From: Bacteroides mediterraneensis
GTDB taxonomy: Bacteria > Bacteroidota > Bacteroidia > Bacteroidales > Bacteroidaceae
Length of the DNA stretch: 64,000 nucleotides
Reading direction: 5' to 3'
Assembly (NCBI RefSeq): GCF_025993685.1
Contig: NZ_DAJPEN010000001.1
Span: forward strand, 3,658,001-3,722,000
Shown here: positions 34,619-42,446 of the stretch, one piece after another
How the letters are laid out: every line of letters starts with the position of its first letter
Numbering within the stretch: position 1 is the stretch's first letter
The notes under the pieces: model-generated
What the model was told of the DNA's origin: nothing
The model's input: the letters and a program-made list of their open reading frames with translations, nothing else
The model's database searches: none
Program-made: the position numbers and the translations under genes

Positions 34619-35575
34619 ATGCTTGAAGTTACATTTGACATTCCAACGATAAAGAAACTATATCCAGAACTAAATAGATGTTTTGGGTTCACTTATGACG
34701 ACATATCCAATGAACTGACCCAAGTCTATACCAAGAAAGCATTCAATTTAACACCAGAAGAAAAAGAACTTGCCAACCAGTGTAAATCTGAAAATGGTTG
34801 GGGAGTGGATGCTATAAAATTTGCATTAGCCACCAATGAGAATATAGTAGTAACTGTTCCTGAAAATTTTAATCCAACAGCAATCATGGAATCGTATGTT
34901 ACAGAACTTCATAATGAGAATTTGATTTCATGTGCATTGATATTCATGGCTGCACTTCTCTATAGGAACAGAATAAAAGAAGTCCAAATATCAGAGGGAG
35001 AATATGACGATATGCAATATCAACAATATATCCATGAAGTCAGACCAGATATGTTAAAACTCTACATTGCGCTCAATCAGCCCAAGCAGAAAAATGGAAA
35101 AGACTTTATTACTGATATTAAAATCGCAGCAGGTGGTAATTCCCCAATACTTATCAATAACAAAGATAGTTGGTTTGAAAACTTTCTGAATAAATACCTG
35201 CATCAATATTTAGGAGTAAGTAATCTGGAGGAAGCTCAAAAGGAATTGGATATTATCTACGGAAATAAAAAAGTAGGCAATAAAATGATTGACCCCACTC
35301 AATCACTCTATATATGGGGAACATATCAATTGCTACAAAACACACATTTAAAATCCACCAAAGAAAAAGTCCCAACAAGACCACAAGCCAATTTAATTGA
35401 ATCATATTTGAGAGCAATCGAATTGATAGATACTGATGATGTTACGACTGATGCCAACAATATAAGAAGCAGATTGAATTCATTCCTCAAAAAATATGAT
35501 ACGGTAGAAGCCCTGTTGGATTACAAAACATTCAAATCATCACCTTACAATATAGGTGGAACAAAACTCTGGTAA
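34619..35575 (+). CDS. Unknown protein of the element, 318 residues
   Basis: No family recognised. From ATG at 34619 the product starts MLEVTFDIPTIKKLYPEL and is a soluble, mostly helical-looking protein. It has one hydrophobic patch in the middle (about residues 105-118, SCALIFMAALLY) and a Lys-rich C-terminal part with a TPRPQ-like TRPQANLIESYLRAIELI segment. An open frame continues upstream to 34490, but it overlaps the integrase end and reads through its terminator, so the hydrophobic leader it would encode is rejected. A hairpin follows the stop. Position and composition suggest element maintenance or cargo; neither can be shown. Confidence 0.7.
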   Translation: MLEVTFDIPTIKKLYPELNRCFGFTYDDISNELTQVYTKKAFNLTPEEKELANQCKSENGWGVDAIKFALATNENIVVTVPENFNPTAIMESYVTELHNENLISCALIFMAALLYRNRIKEVQISEGEYDDMQYQQYIHEVRPDMLKLYIALNQPKQKNGKDFITDIKIAAGGNSPILINNKDSWFENFLNKYLHQYLGVSNLEEAQKELDIIYGNKKVGNKMIDPTQSLYIWGTYQLLQNTHLKSTKEKVPTRPQANLIESYLRAIELIDTDDVTTDANNIRSRLNSFLKKYDTVEALLDYKTFKSSPYNIGGTKLW

Positions 35576-35593
35576 ATTAAACTCTCCATATTT

Positions 35594-35628
35594 AAAGGCA
35601 GTTCTTACAACGGTAAAGAATTGCCTTT
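35594..35628 (+). terminator. Hairpin after the 318-residue gene
   Basis: AAAGGCAGTTCTTA pairs with TAAAGAATTGCCTTT, followed by TTCTTT. Confidence 0.75.
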
Positions 35629-35785
35629 TTCTTTGCTATCTTTTTTACCATTTCCTCATATTCTAATTTTCTACTTTCGCATCGCTTTTAAAAAGAAATG
35701 ATGCTGAATCCCAAAATAAATGGTTGGTAAAAAACTCACTAAAACACACAGATATTCTTTACCAATCGACCAGATGAGAACATCA

Positions 35786-35793
35786 TATCTTTG
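35786..35793 (+). promoter_or_regulatory. -7 box for the 305-residue gene
   Basis: TATCTTTG fits TAnnTTTG and lies about 75 bases before the start at 35867. Just upstream, TTGGTAAA (35724-35731) and TTTACCAA (35758-35765) form an inverted repeat that could be an operator. Confidence 0.5.
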
Positions 35794-35866
35794 CAGCGTA
35801 ATCAAAAAGCCAAGTGCGCATAGGCTTGATGATTGGATGATAAATTAAAACCCAATAAAGACAAAC

Positions 35867-36784
35867 ATGATGAAAAATACTAATAACAAATTGGTTGAAA
35901 ACGTAAACGCAGTAGAAATTAATCAAAATAATAAGGATATGAAACAAGAAGTAACTTATAAAACAGTAAAAGCCAATATCAATGGCACAGTAGAAAACAT
36001 AATTTTGGGATATTCCACCTATAACATGGAAAGACCTAAAGATAAAGCAGACCTGATTTCTCTTATTGATAAAGAGAAAATGCTGGACGTAATTTTCCAT
36101 TTAGGAAATGCTGATATATTCTGGAATGAGGAAATAGAGTTGAAAGATGCAAATGGAAATATCATTCCTAAAGACACACCAAATGTTTATGTTCCATGCG
36201 ATACCGCTGATACTTATTGGAGATTTGAAGTAGATGAAATCTTACAGAATGTTGAGATTCATAAATTTAACTCTCTACAGGAATACGGACAGGCTATTGG
36301 TAACACAACACTATACAGCCGTAAACCCAACAATGTTGAATCTTTAGGTTTTGCATCCATTGCATCTAAAAATCCGACCTATAATTCAATTTACAATTTT
36401 GCCAAGAAACATAGTATTCCTATGAATACTGCCATGTCGTTTTTTGATGTAAAACTGAAACAGGTACAAACAATGCAGTTGGCTATGGGCTTAAATGTAA
36501 AGGATATTCCTGAATTAAAGAGAACGGAAGAAGAAGCAGAACAACTAATAGAATCGGTTGAAATGGTCTTTGGAAAGCAGGAAAAAGGCAAAAGATATGC
36601 CATCAATTCCATTAATACAACTATCCGACAGTTCAATTTAGAAACTGTTCTTGACGCATTGGCTAAAATTCCAGCATCAATCATAACGACATATAAGATG
36701 AGTGAATGCCATGAGAAAGAGAGCTGTTTGGTAGCTGAATTAGTATTGTTTATTTGTGAAATGCAGGAAAAACAGGCTGCTTAA
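35867..36784 (+). CDS. Unknown protein of the element, 305 residues
   Basis: No family recognised with confidence. The start is polar and Asn-rich (MMKNTNNKLVENVNAVEIN). A middle region has NSLQEYGQAIGNTTLYSRKPNNVESLG and ASKNPTYNSIYNFAKKHSIPMNTAMSFF, which reads like a DNA-binding helical domain of the ParB/replication-protein kind, but I cannot confirm that. A second ATG directly follows the first. It has its own -7 box and 291 bases of upstream noncoding DNA, and a hairpin follows the stop. Coding character is clear; function is open. Confidence 0.7.
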   Translation: MMKNTNNKLVENVNAVEINQNNKDMKQEVTYKTVKANINGTVENIILGYSTYNMERPKDKADLISLIDKEKMLDVIFHLGNADIFWNEEIELKDANGNIIPKDTPNVYVPCDTADTYWRFEVDEILQNVEIHKFNSLQEYGQAIGNTTLYSRKPNNVESLGFASIASKNPTYNSIYNFAKKHSIPMNTAMSFFDVKLKQVQTMQLAMGLNVKDIPELKRTEEEAEQLIESVEMVFGKQEKGKRYAINSINTTIRQFNLETVLDALAKIPASIITTYKMSECHEKESCLVAELVLFICEMQEKQAA

Positions 36785-36791
36785 CTAATGG

Positions 36792-36816
36792 GAAGCCCAT
36801 GTGACAGGTGGGCTTC
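36792..36816 (+). terminator. Hairpin after the 305-residue gene
   Basis: GAAGCCCA and TGGGCTTC form an 8-bp stem with a 9-base loop, followed by TCTCTACTCT. It starts 7 bases after the stop. Confidence 0.65.
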
Positions 36817-36830
36817 TCTACTCTGAATTT

Positions 36831-36856
36831 TATGGTTGGGTATTTCAGCCCTATAG
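36831..36856 (+). repeat. Dispersed repeat, copy 1 (TTTCAGCCCTATAG)
   Basis: TATGGTTGGGTATTTCAGCC then CTATAG, upstream of the helicase-like gene. A near-identical copy lies at 42231-42255. It may be a regulatory site shared by two element transcripts. Confidence 0.6.
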
Positions 36857-36950
36857 AACTATCTCAATTCACCTCTTTTATAGACTTTAGACATATTTGA
36901 AGTTCTATAATTATGGTTACTGCTAACAGATTTTTAAAAGCCAACAATAT

Positions 36951-38561
36951 ATGATAACCAAGTTAGATATTCAAGAGAAAGATGGATTCCTTATCATGGA
37001 GGACTTTCCTGCAAACTGCATCTTTAATAAGGTCAAGACGGGTTGTGGTGCTACTACCATAGCACTTACTAATAGTGAGAATTATATCATCGCAGTTCCA
37101 ACCACTGAACTTATTGAGAACAAATGCTATCCTATTAAAGATGCAGATGGTAGTGTGAAGTTCTGGAAGAAACATGAACGTAAAGCAGGATTAAGTCCAG
37201 TAATTAGTAATTTGTTTGGTTTATATGGGAATTTCACCTATGAGCTTAAACGGAAATTAAAAGACTATTTATCTATTACTGGAATAAAGAAAATCATTTG
37301 TACTTATGATAAAATAGATAAGCTAGTAGAATTTATCAATCCTAAGGAATTTAAATTGTTAATTGATGAATATCATAATTTCCTTAAACAGTATTCATTC
37401 AGAGATAAAGCCATCAACGGTGTACTGGCTCATTTCAAAGAGTTTAAATCTTATTGTTTTCTATCTGCCACTCCTATTCCAAAGGATTTGAAACCCTCTA
37501 TTTTCAACGGTATTCCAGAATACATTGCCAATTGGAGTGAATCGGATGAAATTACCGTTTATCCTTACCATACGGACAAGCCTTATATGGTAGCAGCCAA
37601 GTTTATCAAGACCTACCAAACTAAAAGTTATCTGAATGTAAACGGCATTGAGAGTAGGGAAGCATACTTCTTTATCAACAGCGTTACTGAAATCAAAGCC
37701 ATACTTAAACAAACTCAACTAACAGAAGATGATTATAGGATTATATGTGCAGATAATGATAAAAATAGAATGACATTGAAAGGATATATCATATCCAGTT
37801 CAACTGATACACCCAAGAAGTTCAACTTTATAACTTCCAAATCATTTGAAGGTGTGGACTTCCATTCTGAAACAGGACTGTGTTTTGTTGTAAGCAATGT
37901 ACAAAACAGACATACTTTGGTAAGCATTGATATGGATATACCTCAAATTGTAGGAAGAATCAGAACCAAGTCCAATCCATTTAGGAATAAGGTAGTCCAT
38001 ATCTTCAATACTAAAGCTACTGACCATTACACGACATTTGAAGAAATGGAGCAGATAGTGAACGAGGAAGTTAAAGCTGCACAGGAAAGAGCTGATATGC
38101 TTAATAATGCCAAGCTATCAGAACCTGCAATCAAACAACAAGTTAATGAGATTAAGAAAGTTGGGGTTGAATCTTACCTATCTTATCAAGAGAATAAATT
38201 TATCATCAATGATATGGTAGCCAAGTTGCAGCTTTACAGTTACTATATTACTACTGTAGTTTATCAATCCGACCAGTCATTAAGAAATACCTACATACAA
38301 TCAGGAATAACCGTCACCAAAGGTAAATGGTACGTTGCGCCAGAAAAGTTTGTCAAGGATTTAATTTCAGAGCCAACATTCAGGGAGCTACATAAACGGT
38401 ATTGTGAAATCAAAGAAAAACCAATGACATTCAATCTTGGGATAATTGAAATAGAACACAGATACCCTATTTTAGGAAGAGCCTACCGTCAACTGGGAAT
38501 AAAAGAGCTGAAACGTTTACGGACTATCAAATCTATAAAATTAGCTTTAGGTGAAAATTGA
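36951..38561 (+). CDS. Helicase-like ATPase with atypical Walker A
   Basis: A 536-residue superfamily 2-like protein. Visible motifs are a P-loop position KVKTGCGATT (residues 27-36), a Walker B/motif II LLIDEYHN (DEYH at 139-142), motif III LSATP (171-175), SKSFEGVDF at about 297-304 and motif VI QIVGRIR (332-338). The order is that of a DExH helicase. The Walker A lysine is absent (GCGATT, not GxGKT), so ATP use must be unusual or lost. The C-terminal 200 residues are specific to the protein. It probably serves replication or DNA handling of the element. A GC-rich hairpin follows. Confidence 0.75.
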   Translation: MITKLDIQEKDGFLIMEDFPANCIFNKVKTGCGATTIALTNSENYIIAVPTTELIENKCYPIKDADGSVKFWKKHERKAGLSPVISNLFGLYGNFTYELKRKLKDYLSITGIKKIICTYDKIDKLVEFINPKEFKLLIDEYHNFLKQYSFRDKAINGVLAHFKEFKSYCFLSATPIPKDLKPSIFNGIPEYIANWSESDEITVYPYHTDKPYMVAAKFIKTYQTKSYLNVNGIESREAYFFINSVTEIKAILKQTQLTEDDYRIICADNDKNRMTLKGYIISSSTDTPKKFNFITSKSFEGVDFHSETGLCFVVSNVQNRHTLVSIDMDIPQIVGRIRTKSNPFRNKVVHIFNTKATDHYTTFEEMEQIVNEEVKAAQERADMLNNAKLSEPAIKQQVNEIKKVGVESYLSYQENKFIINDMVAKLQLYSYYITTVVYQSDQSLRNTYIQSGITVTKGKWYVAPEKFVKDLISEPTFRELHKRYCEIKEKPMTFNLGIIEIEHRYPILGRAYRQLGIKELKRLRTIKSIKLALGEN

Positions 38562-38575
38562 TATTTAATATACAA

Positions 38576-38605
38576 GAGGGGGTACACCACTATTTTATCC
38601 CCCTC
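38576..38605 (+). terminator. Hairpin after the helicase-like gene
   Basis: GAGGGGG and CCCCCTC form a 7-bp GC-rich stem 14 bases after the stop. Confidence 0.65.
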
Positions 38606-38867
38606 ATGGGTACTTGAAGAAAAAAGAATGCTTTAAAAACTTTCTCTGATGGCTGACTGAAAAAAGAATGCTTTTTAATAAGAGAACTGGCACGATGCAC
38701 TATTACCATAGCTAATGGAATAATTTACTAAGCTCCTCACTTCAAATAAAGTCTCTTTAGGGAAAAGCACAAGAATAGCCTAAGATGCAAACGAAGAAAT
38801 TCATTTGTGTTTTAGGCTTGTTCTTATTTAATCCATTCAATCAATAATCATTTAATTCAATTACATT
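38606..38867. other. Noncoding gap with a direct repeat and a hairpin
   Basis: No gene seen. GAAAAAAGAATGCTTT occurs twice exactly, at 38619-38634 and 38659-38674, a 40-base period. Further down, AAGAAtaGCCTAA (from 38771) pairs with TTAGGCTTGTTCTT (to about 38824), about 45 bases before the DUF3871 start. This is either a terminator-like or leader structure for that gene. Confidence 0.5.
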
Positions 38868-39887
38868 ATGAGAGATTTAGTTATTATGCCAGCTATGGCA
38901 CAGAATCGTGAGAGAATGAATTTGGGTGAATATGCAGAAGAAGCTACCATTATCATGGACGAGCCAGTAAAGCCAGCCAATCATTTTATTGAAGCCAACA
39001 CACAGGAAGTAACATTGAATCATTTGAAGAATGATTGCATTACTCCAGTGTTCTCTAAGGACAATGAGCTTACAATCAATCATGCTCAGTTTGTAGAAAC
39101 CATACAGGATGCAGCACAATCTTTCTTTAGTGGTGAAAAGGTGGAACAAGCCACAATCAGAGCAAGCCACATTATTAAAGGCAGAATCCCAGAAGCAATC
39201 CACAAACCAGCCAACCAACTATTGGAATCTGATAAGACCATCTATTATGAAAGGGCAGCTTTCAGCATTGATATTCCTACTATCTATGAAACTGTGGGAG
39301 GAAACAAGCTGAATCTTTCCATCGTAGGTGTGAGAGCTTACAACCAGATGAATCTATATTCAAAGAAAGTTCCAGAGTTGTTCCGTTTGGCTATCGGATT
39401 CAAAAATCAAGTCTGCTGTAACATGTGCATCTTTACTGATGGTTACAAGGATGATTTGAGAGTAAGCAATACCACAGAACTCTATCGTGCAGCGTTGGAA
39501 CTGTTCAGTAACTACAATCCAGCCAAACATATTTATCTGATGCAGCAATTAGGTAACACTACTATGAGTGAGCACCAGTTCTGCCAGATAATAGGCAGAA
39601 TGCGACTTTATCAATGCTTGCCAACAGGCTACCAGAAAGCACTACCCAGAATGTTGCTTACTGATACACAGATAAACAGTGTAGCCAAGGCATACATCAA
39701 TGATGAAAACTTTGGCAGCTTTGGAAGTGAGCTTAATATGTGGAAATTCTACAACCTGTTGACTGGAGCTAACAAGTCAAGCTATATTGATTCATTCTTA
39801 GACCGTTCCTTGAATGCTACAGAAATGGCTTTGGGAATCAATTCAGCTTTACATGGTGATGAGAGATATAAATGGTTCATTGATTAA
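38868..39887 (+). CDS. DUF3871 family protein
   Basis: A 339-residue protein of the DUF3871 family, common on Bacteroidales mobile elements and of unknown function. Family-like blocks include FIEANTQEVTLNHLKNDCI, HIIKGRIPEAIHKPANQLL, KTIYYERAAFSIDIPTIYE, VGVRAYNQMNLYSKK, CCNMCIFTDGYKDDLRVS, and a C-terminal TGANKSSYIDSFLDRSLNATE. No catalytic motif is obvious. It is preceded by 306 noncoding bases with repeats and followed by a terminator, so it is likely a single-gene unit. It may act in element replication or control, judging only from context. Confidence 0.85.
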   Translation: MRDLVIMPAMAQNRERMNLGEYAEEATIIMDEPVKPANHFIEANTQEVTLNHLKNDCITPVFSKDNELTINHAQFVETIQDAAQSFFSGEKVEQATIRASHIIKGRIPEAIHKPANQLLESDKTIYYERAAFSIDIPTIYETVGGNKLNLSIVGVRAYNQMNLYSKKVPELFRLAIGFKNQVCCNMCIFTDGYKDDLRVSNTTELYRAALELFSNYNPAKHIYLMQQLGNTTMSEHQFCQIIGRMRLYQCLPTGYQKALPRMLLTDTQINSVAKAYINDENFGSFGSELNMWKFYNLLTGANKSSYIDSFLDRSLNATEMALGINSALHGDERYKWFID

Positions 39888-39909
39888 ATGAGCTTTATTG
39901 ATTGAGAGA

Positions 39910-39940
39910 GAAAAGGGCATTCTTCATGGGTGTCCTTTTC
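39910..39940 (+). terminator. Terminator after the DUF3871 gene
   Basis: GAAAAGGGCA and TGTCCTTTTC form a stem with one G-T pair, followed by TTAAAT. Confidence 0.7.
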
Positions 39941-39968
39941 TTAAATATCAAATAATTAACCATTTATA

Positions 39969-40000
39969 TTTGTAAGTACGCAAATAAGTACATATCTTTG
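39969..40000 (+). promoter_or_regulatory. Promoter and operator of the YefM/YoeB pair
   Basis: TTTG (39969-39972), 20 bases, then TATCTTTG (39993-40000) match the Bacteroides consensus. Between them are two GTAC cores, in AAGTACG and AAGTACA, at 39976-39979 and 39988-39991. Their centres are 12 bp apart, the spacing described for the paired TGTACA sites bound by enterobacterial YefM. AAGGAGGATTT then precedes the antitoxin ATG. Confidence 0.7.
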
Positions 40001-40021
40001 CATTATAACAAAGGAGGATTT

Positions 40022-40312
40022 ATGAGAACAGCCAATTACACAGATTTAAGAGCCAACTTGAAAAGCTACATTGATGCGGTCATTGACGATTATGATACCG
40101 TAGTTGTCAATCGTGGGAATGGCAAAGGAGTAGTAATGATTTCTTTGGATGAATACAATTCTCTAAAAGAAACAGAGTACATCATGTCGTCACCTGAAAC
40201 AATGGAAGCAATACATAAAGGTGAAGAGGATATTAAGAACGGTAACTCTATATCCCAAAAGGAAGGTGAAAGCATAGAGGATTTCTTAAAACGGGCAACA
40301 TGTACAGAATAA
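40022..40312 (+). CDS. Type II antitoxin, YefM/Phd family
   Basis: A 96-residue antitoxin. The N-terminal Phd/YefM fold is visible as MRTANYTDLRANLKSYIDAV, DTVVVNRGNGKGVVMISLDEYNSL and ETEYIMSSPETMEAI. The acidic C-terminal segment would wrap the toxin. The ATG at 40022 follows AAGGAGG, unusually strong for this phylum; an in-frame ATG at 39998 overlaps the -7 box and is rejected. The gene overlaps the toxin by 13 bases. It should neutralise YoeB and repress the shared promoter, and the pair may stabilise the element. Confidence 0.93.
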   Translation: MRTANYTDLRANLKSYIDAVIDDYDTVVVNRGNGKGVVMISLDEYNSLKETEYIMSSPETMEAIHKGEEDIKNGNSISQKEGESIEDFLKRATCTE

Positions 40313-40575
40313 CATTATCGGAACAGGCACGGAAAGATTATCTATACTTTACCCAAAGCGGAAACAAGGCTATCTTAAACAAAATCAAAACTTTATTGGA
40401 AGATATTGCCGCACACCCATACACAGGAATAGGAAAACCAGAACCGCTTAAATATGAACTGGCAGGCAAATGGTCAAGAAGAATCAATGCAGAGCATAGA
40501 ATTGTTTACTCCGTGCATAATGATATAATAGAGGTTTACATATTCTCTATGAGATACCATTATTCCAAGAAATAA
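40300..40575 (+). CDS. Type II toxin, Txe/YoeB family mRNA interferase
   Basis: A 91-residue RelE-fold toxin that cleaves mRNA on the ribosome. The catalytic set aligns with E. coli YoeB: Glu48 (E46), Arg67 (R65), His87 (H83) and Tyr88 (Y84), with the recognisable WSRRINAEHRIVYSV and MRYHYSKK. All key residues are intact, so it is probably active. It begins inside the antitoxin gene. A terminator follows. Confidence 0.94.
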   Translation: MYRITLSEQARKDYLYFTQSGNKAILNKIKTLLEDIAAHPYTGIGKPEPLKYELAGKWSRRINAEHRIVYSVHNDIIEVYIFSMRYHYSKK

Positions 40576-40598
40576 CACACATATTACTAATATTGAAG

Positions 40599-40628
40599 AA
40601 AGGACAGCTATTAAGTTAGTTGTCCTTT
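40599..40628 (+). terminator. Terminator after the toxin gene
   Basis: AAAGGACAGCT pairs with AGTTGTCCTTT, followed by TTTATTT. Confidence 0.8.
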
Positions 40629-40653
40629 TTTATTTCTACCAATACTTACAATC

Positions 40654-40926
40654 ATGGATAAACAGATAGATAAACTTATAGACCATATCAGAGATTTAGA
40701 AAATCGTTTGGGCGAAGTGGATAACAACCTCAGATATATAAAGGTAGTACAGGCATTGAAACATTCCTTAGATAAATTGGATGATATGTTTAGAAATAAT
40801 CAAGAATTGCAGCATGAATATCAAGCAGCCTATCATAGCTATTTCTATACAGGTTACAGATTCTCCTTTTATGATAGAATCTGTAATTCTATACTGGATT
40901 ATAAATATGGAAACAAACCTTTTTAA
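40654..40926 (+). CDS. Small helical protein of unknown function
   Basis: A 90-residue protein, starting MDKQIDKLIDHIRDLENRL, that looks like a coiled coil through about residue 50 and then an aromatic-rich end (AAYHSYFYTGYRFSFYDRI). It follows the toxin terminator and ends 10 bases before the RadC-like gene, so the two are probably one operon. I do not recognise the family. Confidence 0.6.
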   Translation: MDKQIDKLIDHIRDLENRLGEVDNNLRYIKVVQALKHSLDKLDDMFRNNQELQHEYQAAYHSYFYTGYRFSFYDRICNSILDYKYGNKPF

Positions 40927-40936
40927 AATTGACATT

Positions 40937-41383
40937 ATGAATATAGATTATAAAGTAGGAGAAGTGAAACTTTCCTACAAACCCAAATTCAAAAATCAGC
41001 AAAAAGTAACCTGCTCAGAGGATGCTTATAAATATATGCTTTCCACATATAAGAAAGGAACTATATGCTACAAGGAATATTTCAAAGTCCTGTTCCTAAA
41101 TCAAGCCAACCAGATTTTAGGATATACTCTAATTTCAGAGGGAGGACTGACAGAAACGATTGCAGATATAAGACTTATTTTTCAAGCTGCACTACTTACA
41201 AATTCCGTAGCTTTAATTCTGGCACATAATCATCCAAGTGGAAATTTAAAGCCAAGCCCAGAGGATATAAGGCTTACAAAACAGATAAGGGAAGCATCAA
41301 ATTTCATGCGAATAAAAATCTTAGACCATATCATCATTTCAGATACAGAATACTACAGTTTTGCAGATGAAGGAATACTGTAA
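40937..41383 (+). CDS. RadC-like JAB/JAMM domain protein
   Basis: A 148-residue protein of the RadC family. The JAMM metal site is complete: His97 and His99 in LILAHNHPSG and Asp110 in SPEDIRL, with SEGGLTETIADIR upstream. RadC proteins on mobile elements are common; they are annotated as DNA-repair proteins, but the activity is not settled. ATG at 40937 is chosen because homologues begin at this point (MNIDYKVGEVKLSYKP). The longer open frame from 40781 overlaps the upstream gene out of frame and is unlikely. A terminator follows. Confidence 0.88.
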   Translation: MNIDYKVGEVKLSYKPKFKNQQKVTCSEDAYKYMLSTYKKGTICYKEYFKVLFLNQANQILGYTLISEGGLTETIADIRLIFQAALLTNSVALILAHNHPSGNLKPSPEDIRLTKQIREASNFMRIKILDHIIISDTEYYSFADEGIL

Positions 41384-41390
41384 CATAAAT

Positions 41391-41422
41391 AAGGGCACTC
41401 AATATTTTAGTTGGGTGTCCTT
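41391..41422 (+). terminator. Terminator after the RadC-like gene
   Basis: AAGGGCACTCAA pairs with TTGGGTGTCCTT around an 8-base loop. Confidence 0.75.
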
Positions 41423-41538
41423 ACTTTATAATATTCACTTTGATAATTAGTGAATGTTTCCTTATAAATCAATGAGTTAGTAAATCCAACTCAAAATTAA
41501 TATTCACTCTTATTCATTTATTTATAAAACAGAACATT

Positions 41539-42126
41539 ATGTCACTTAAATATTCAAGCACAACAGCAGACTATCTTGTCTGGTCTGATGCAATGAACCT
41601 AATAAGAAAACTGGCTAAAGATGATAATTACAAAATATCACTTCTTATAGCTTTAGGGTGTTTTACTGGATTGAGAATCTCAGATATTCTGGCTTTAAGA
41701 TGGAAGCAGATATTAGATACAGACGAATTTACTGTAATTGAGAAAAAGACTGGTAAGATAAGAACCATAAGGCTGAATCCCCAGCTACAGGAACATATCA
41801 GAGAATGTTACGAGCATATAAACCCAGTTGGAATAAATGCACCTATCTTAGTAAGTCAGAAAGGTACAGTCTTTTCAGTCCAGAGAATTAATATCATTCT
41901 TAAAGAGGTGAAGAAGAAGTACAGGCTAAAGATTAAGAACTTTTCCTGCCATTCACTTAGAAAAACTTTTGGCAGACAGGTTTATAATATGAATAGTGAG
42001 AATTCAGAGCTGGCATTAGTAAAGCTTATGGAACTTTTCAATCATAGCTCTGTTGCCATTACTAAAAGATACTTGGGATTAAGGCAGGAAGAAATCTTAC
42101 AGACTTATGAATCTTTGAGCTTTTAA
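41539..42126 (+). CDS. Second tyrosine recombinase, catalytic domain only
   Basis: A 195-residue tyrosine recombinase with no room for a separate core-binding domain. All catalytic residues can be seen: Arg46 in TGLRISDIL, Lys near 70, His138 and Arg141 in HSLRKTFG, His169 in FNHSS, and Tyr178 in KRYLGL. The integrase at the left end has a substituted first arginine, while this protein has the canonical set. It could be an excision partner, a resolvase for element multimers or an invertase; I find no obvious invertible segment. A stem of about 12 bp follows. Confidence 0.85.
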   Translation: MSLKYSSTTADYLVWSDAMNLIRKLAKDDNYKISLLIALGCFTGLRISDILALRWKQILDTDEFTVIEKKTGKIRTIRLNPQLQEHIRECYEHINPVGINAPILVSQKGTVFSVQRINIILKEVKKKYRLKIKNFSCHSLRKTFGRQVYNMNSENSELALVKLMELFNHSSVAITKRYLGLRQEEILQTYESLSF

Positions 42127-42131
42127 ACTAC

Positions 42132-42192
42132 AGGCAGGACAAATCAAGAACAAGGTTAGCTTTATATACCCCAATCAAAGTTTGTCCTACCT
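42132..42192 (+). terminator. Long-range hairpin after the second recombinase
   Basis: AGGCAGGACAAA pairs with TTTGTCCTACCT (one mismatch) across a 37-base loop, followed by AAATTTT. Confidence 0.5.
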
Positions 42193-42230
42193 AAATTTTA
42201 AACTCCAGATATATCTAAAGTCGGATTATT

Positions 42231-42255
42231 TATGTTTGGCATTTCAGCCCTATAG
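42231..42255 (+). repeat. Dispersed repeat, copy 2 (TTTCAGCCCTATAG)
   Basis: TATGTTTGGCATTTCAGCCC then TATAG, about 190 bases upstream of the candidate RNA. It matches 36831-36856 at nearly every position. Confidence 0.6.
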
Positions 42256-42433
42256 TAACAGGTCAAATCCATAATTGTTTTAACTTTAAAATCACCTTAA
42301 GTCTTATAATCCATATTGGAGATAGCTGTTTATAAATATCCAAAGATATGTTGGGATAAAGACGAATAATGTTTGATAGCAGAAGATTTACTATTTATCC
42401 CTACATCGTATAGACTTATTTAAAACCTTTCGC

Positions 42434-42441
42434 TAAATTTG
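42434..42441 (+). promoter_or_regulatory. -7 box for the candidate structured RNA
   Basis: TAAATTTG matches TAnnTTTG, placing a start near 42447. I find no good -33 TTTG at the right distance. Confidence 0.45.
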
Positions 42442-42446
42442 CAACA

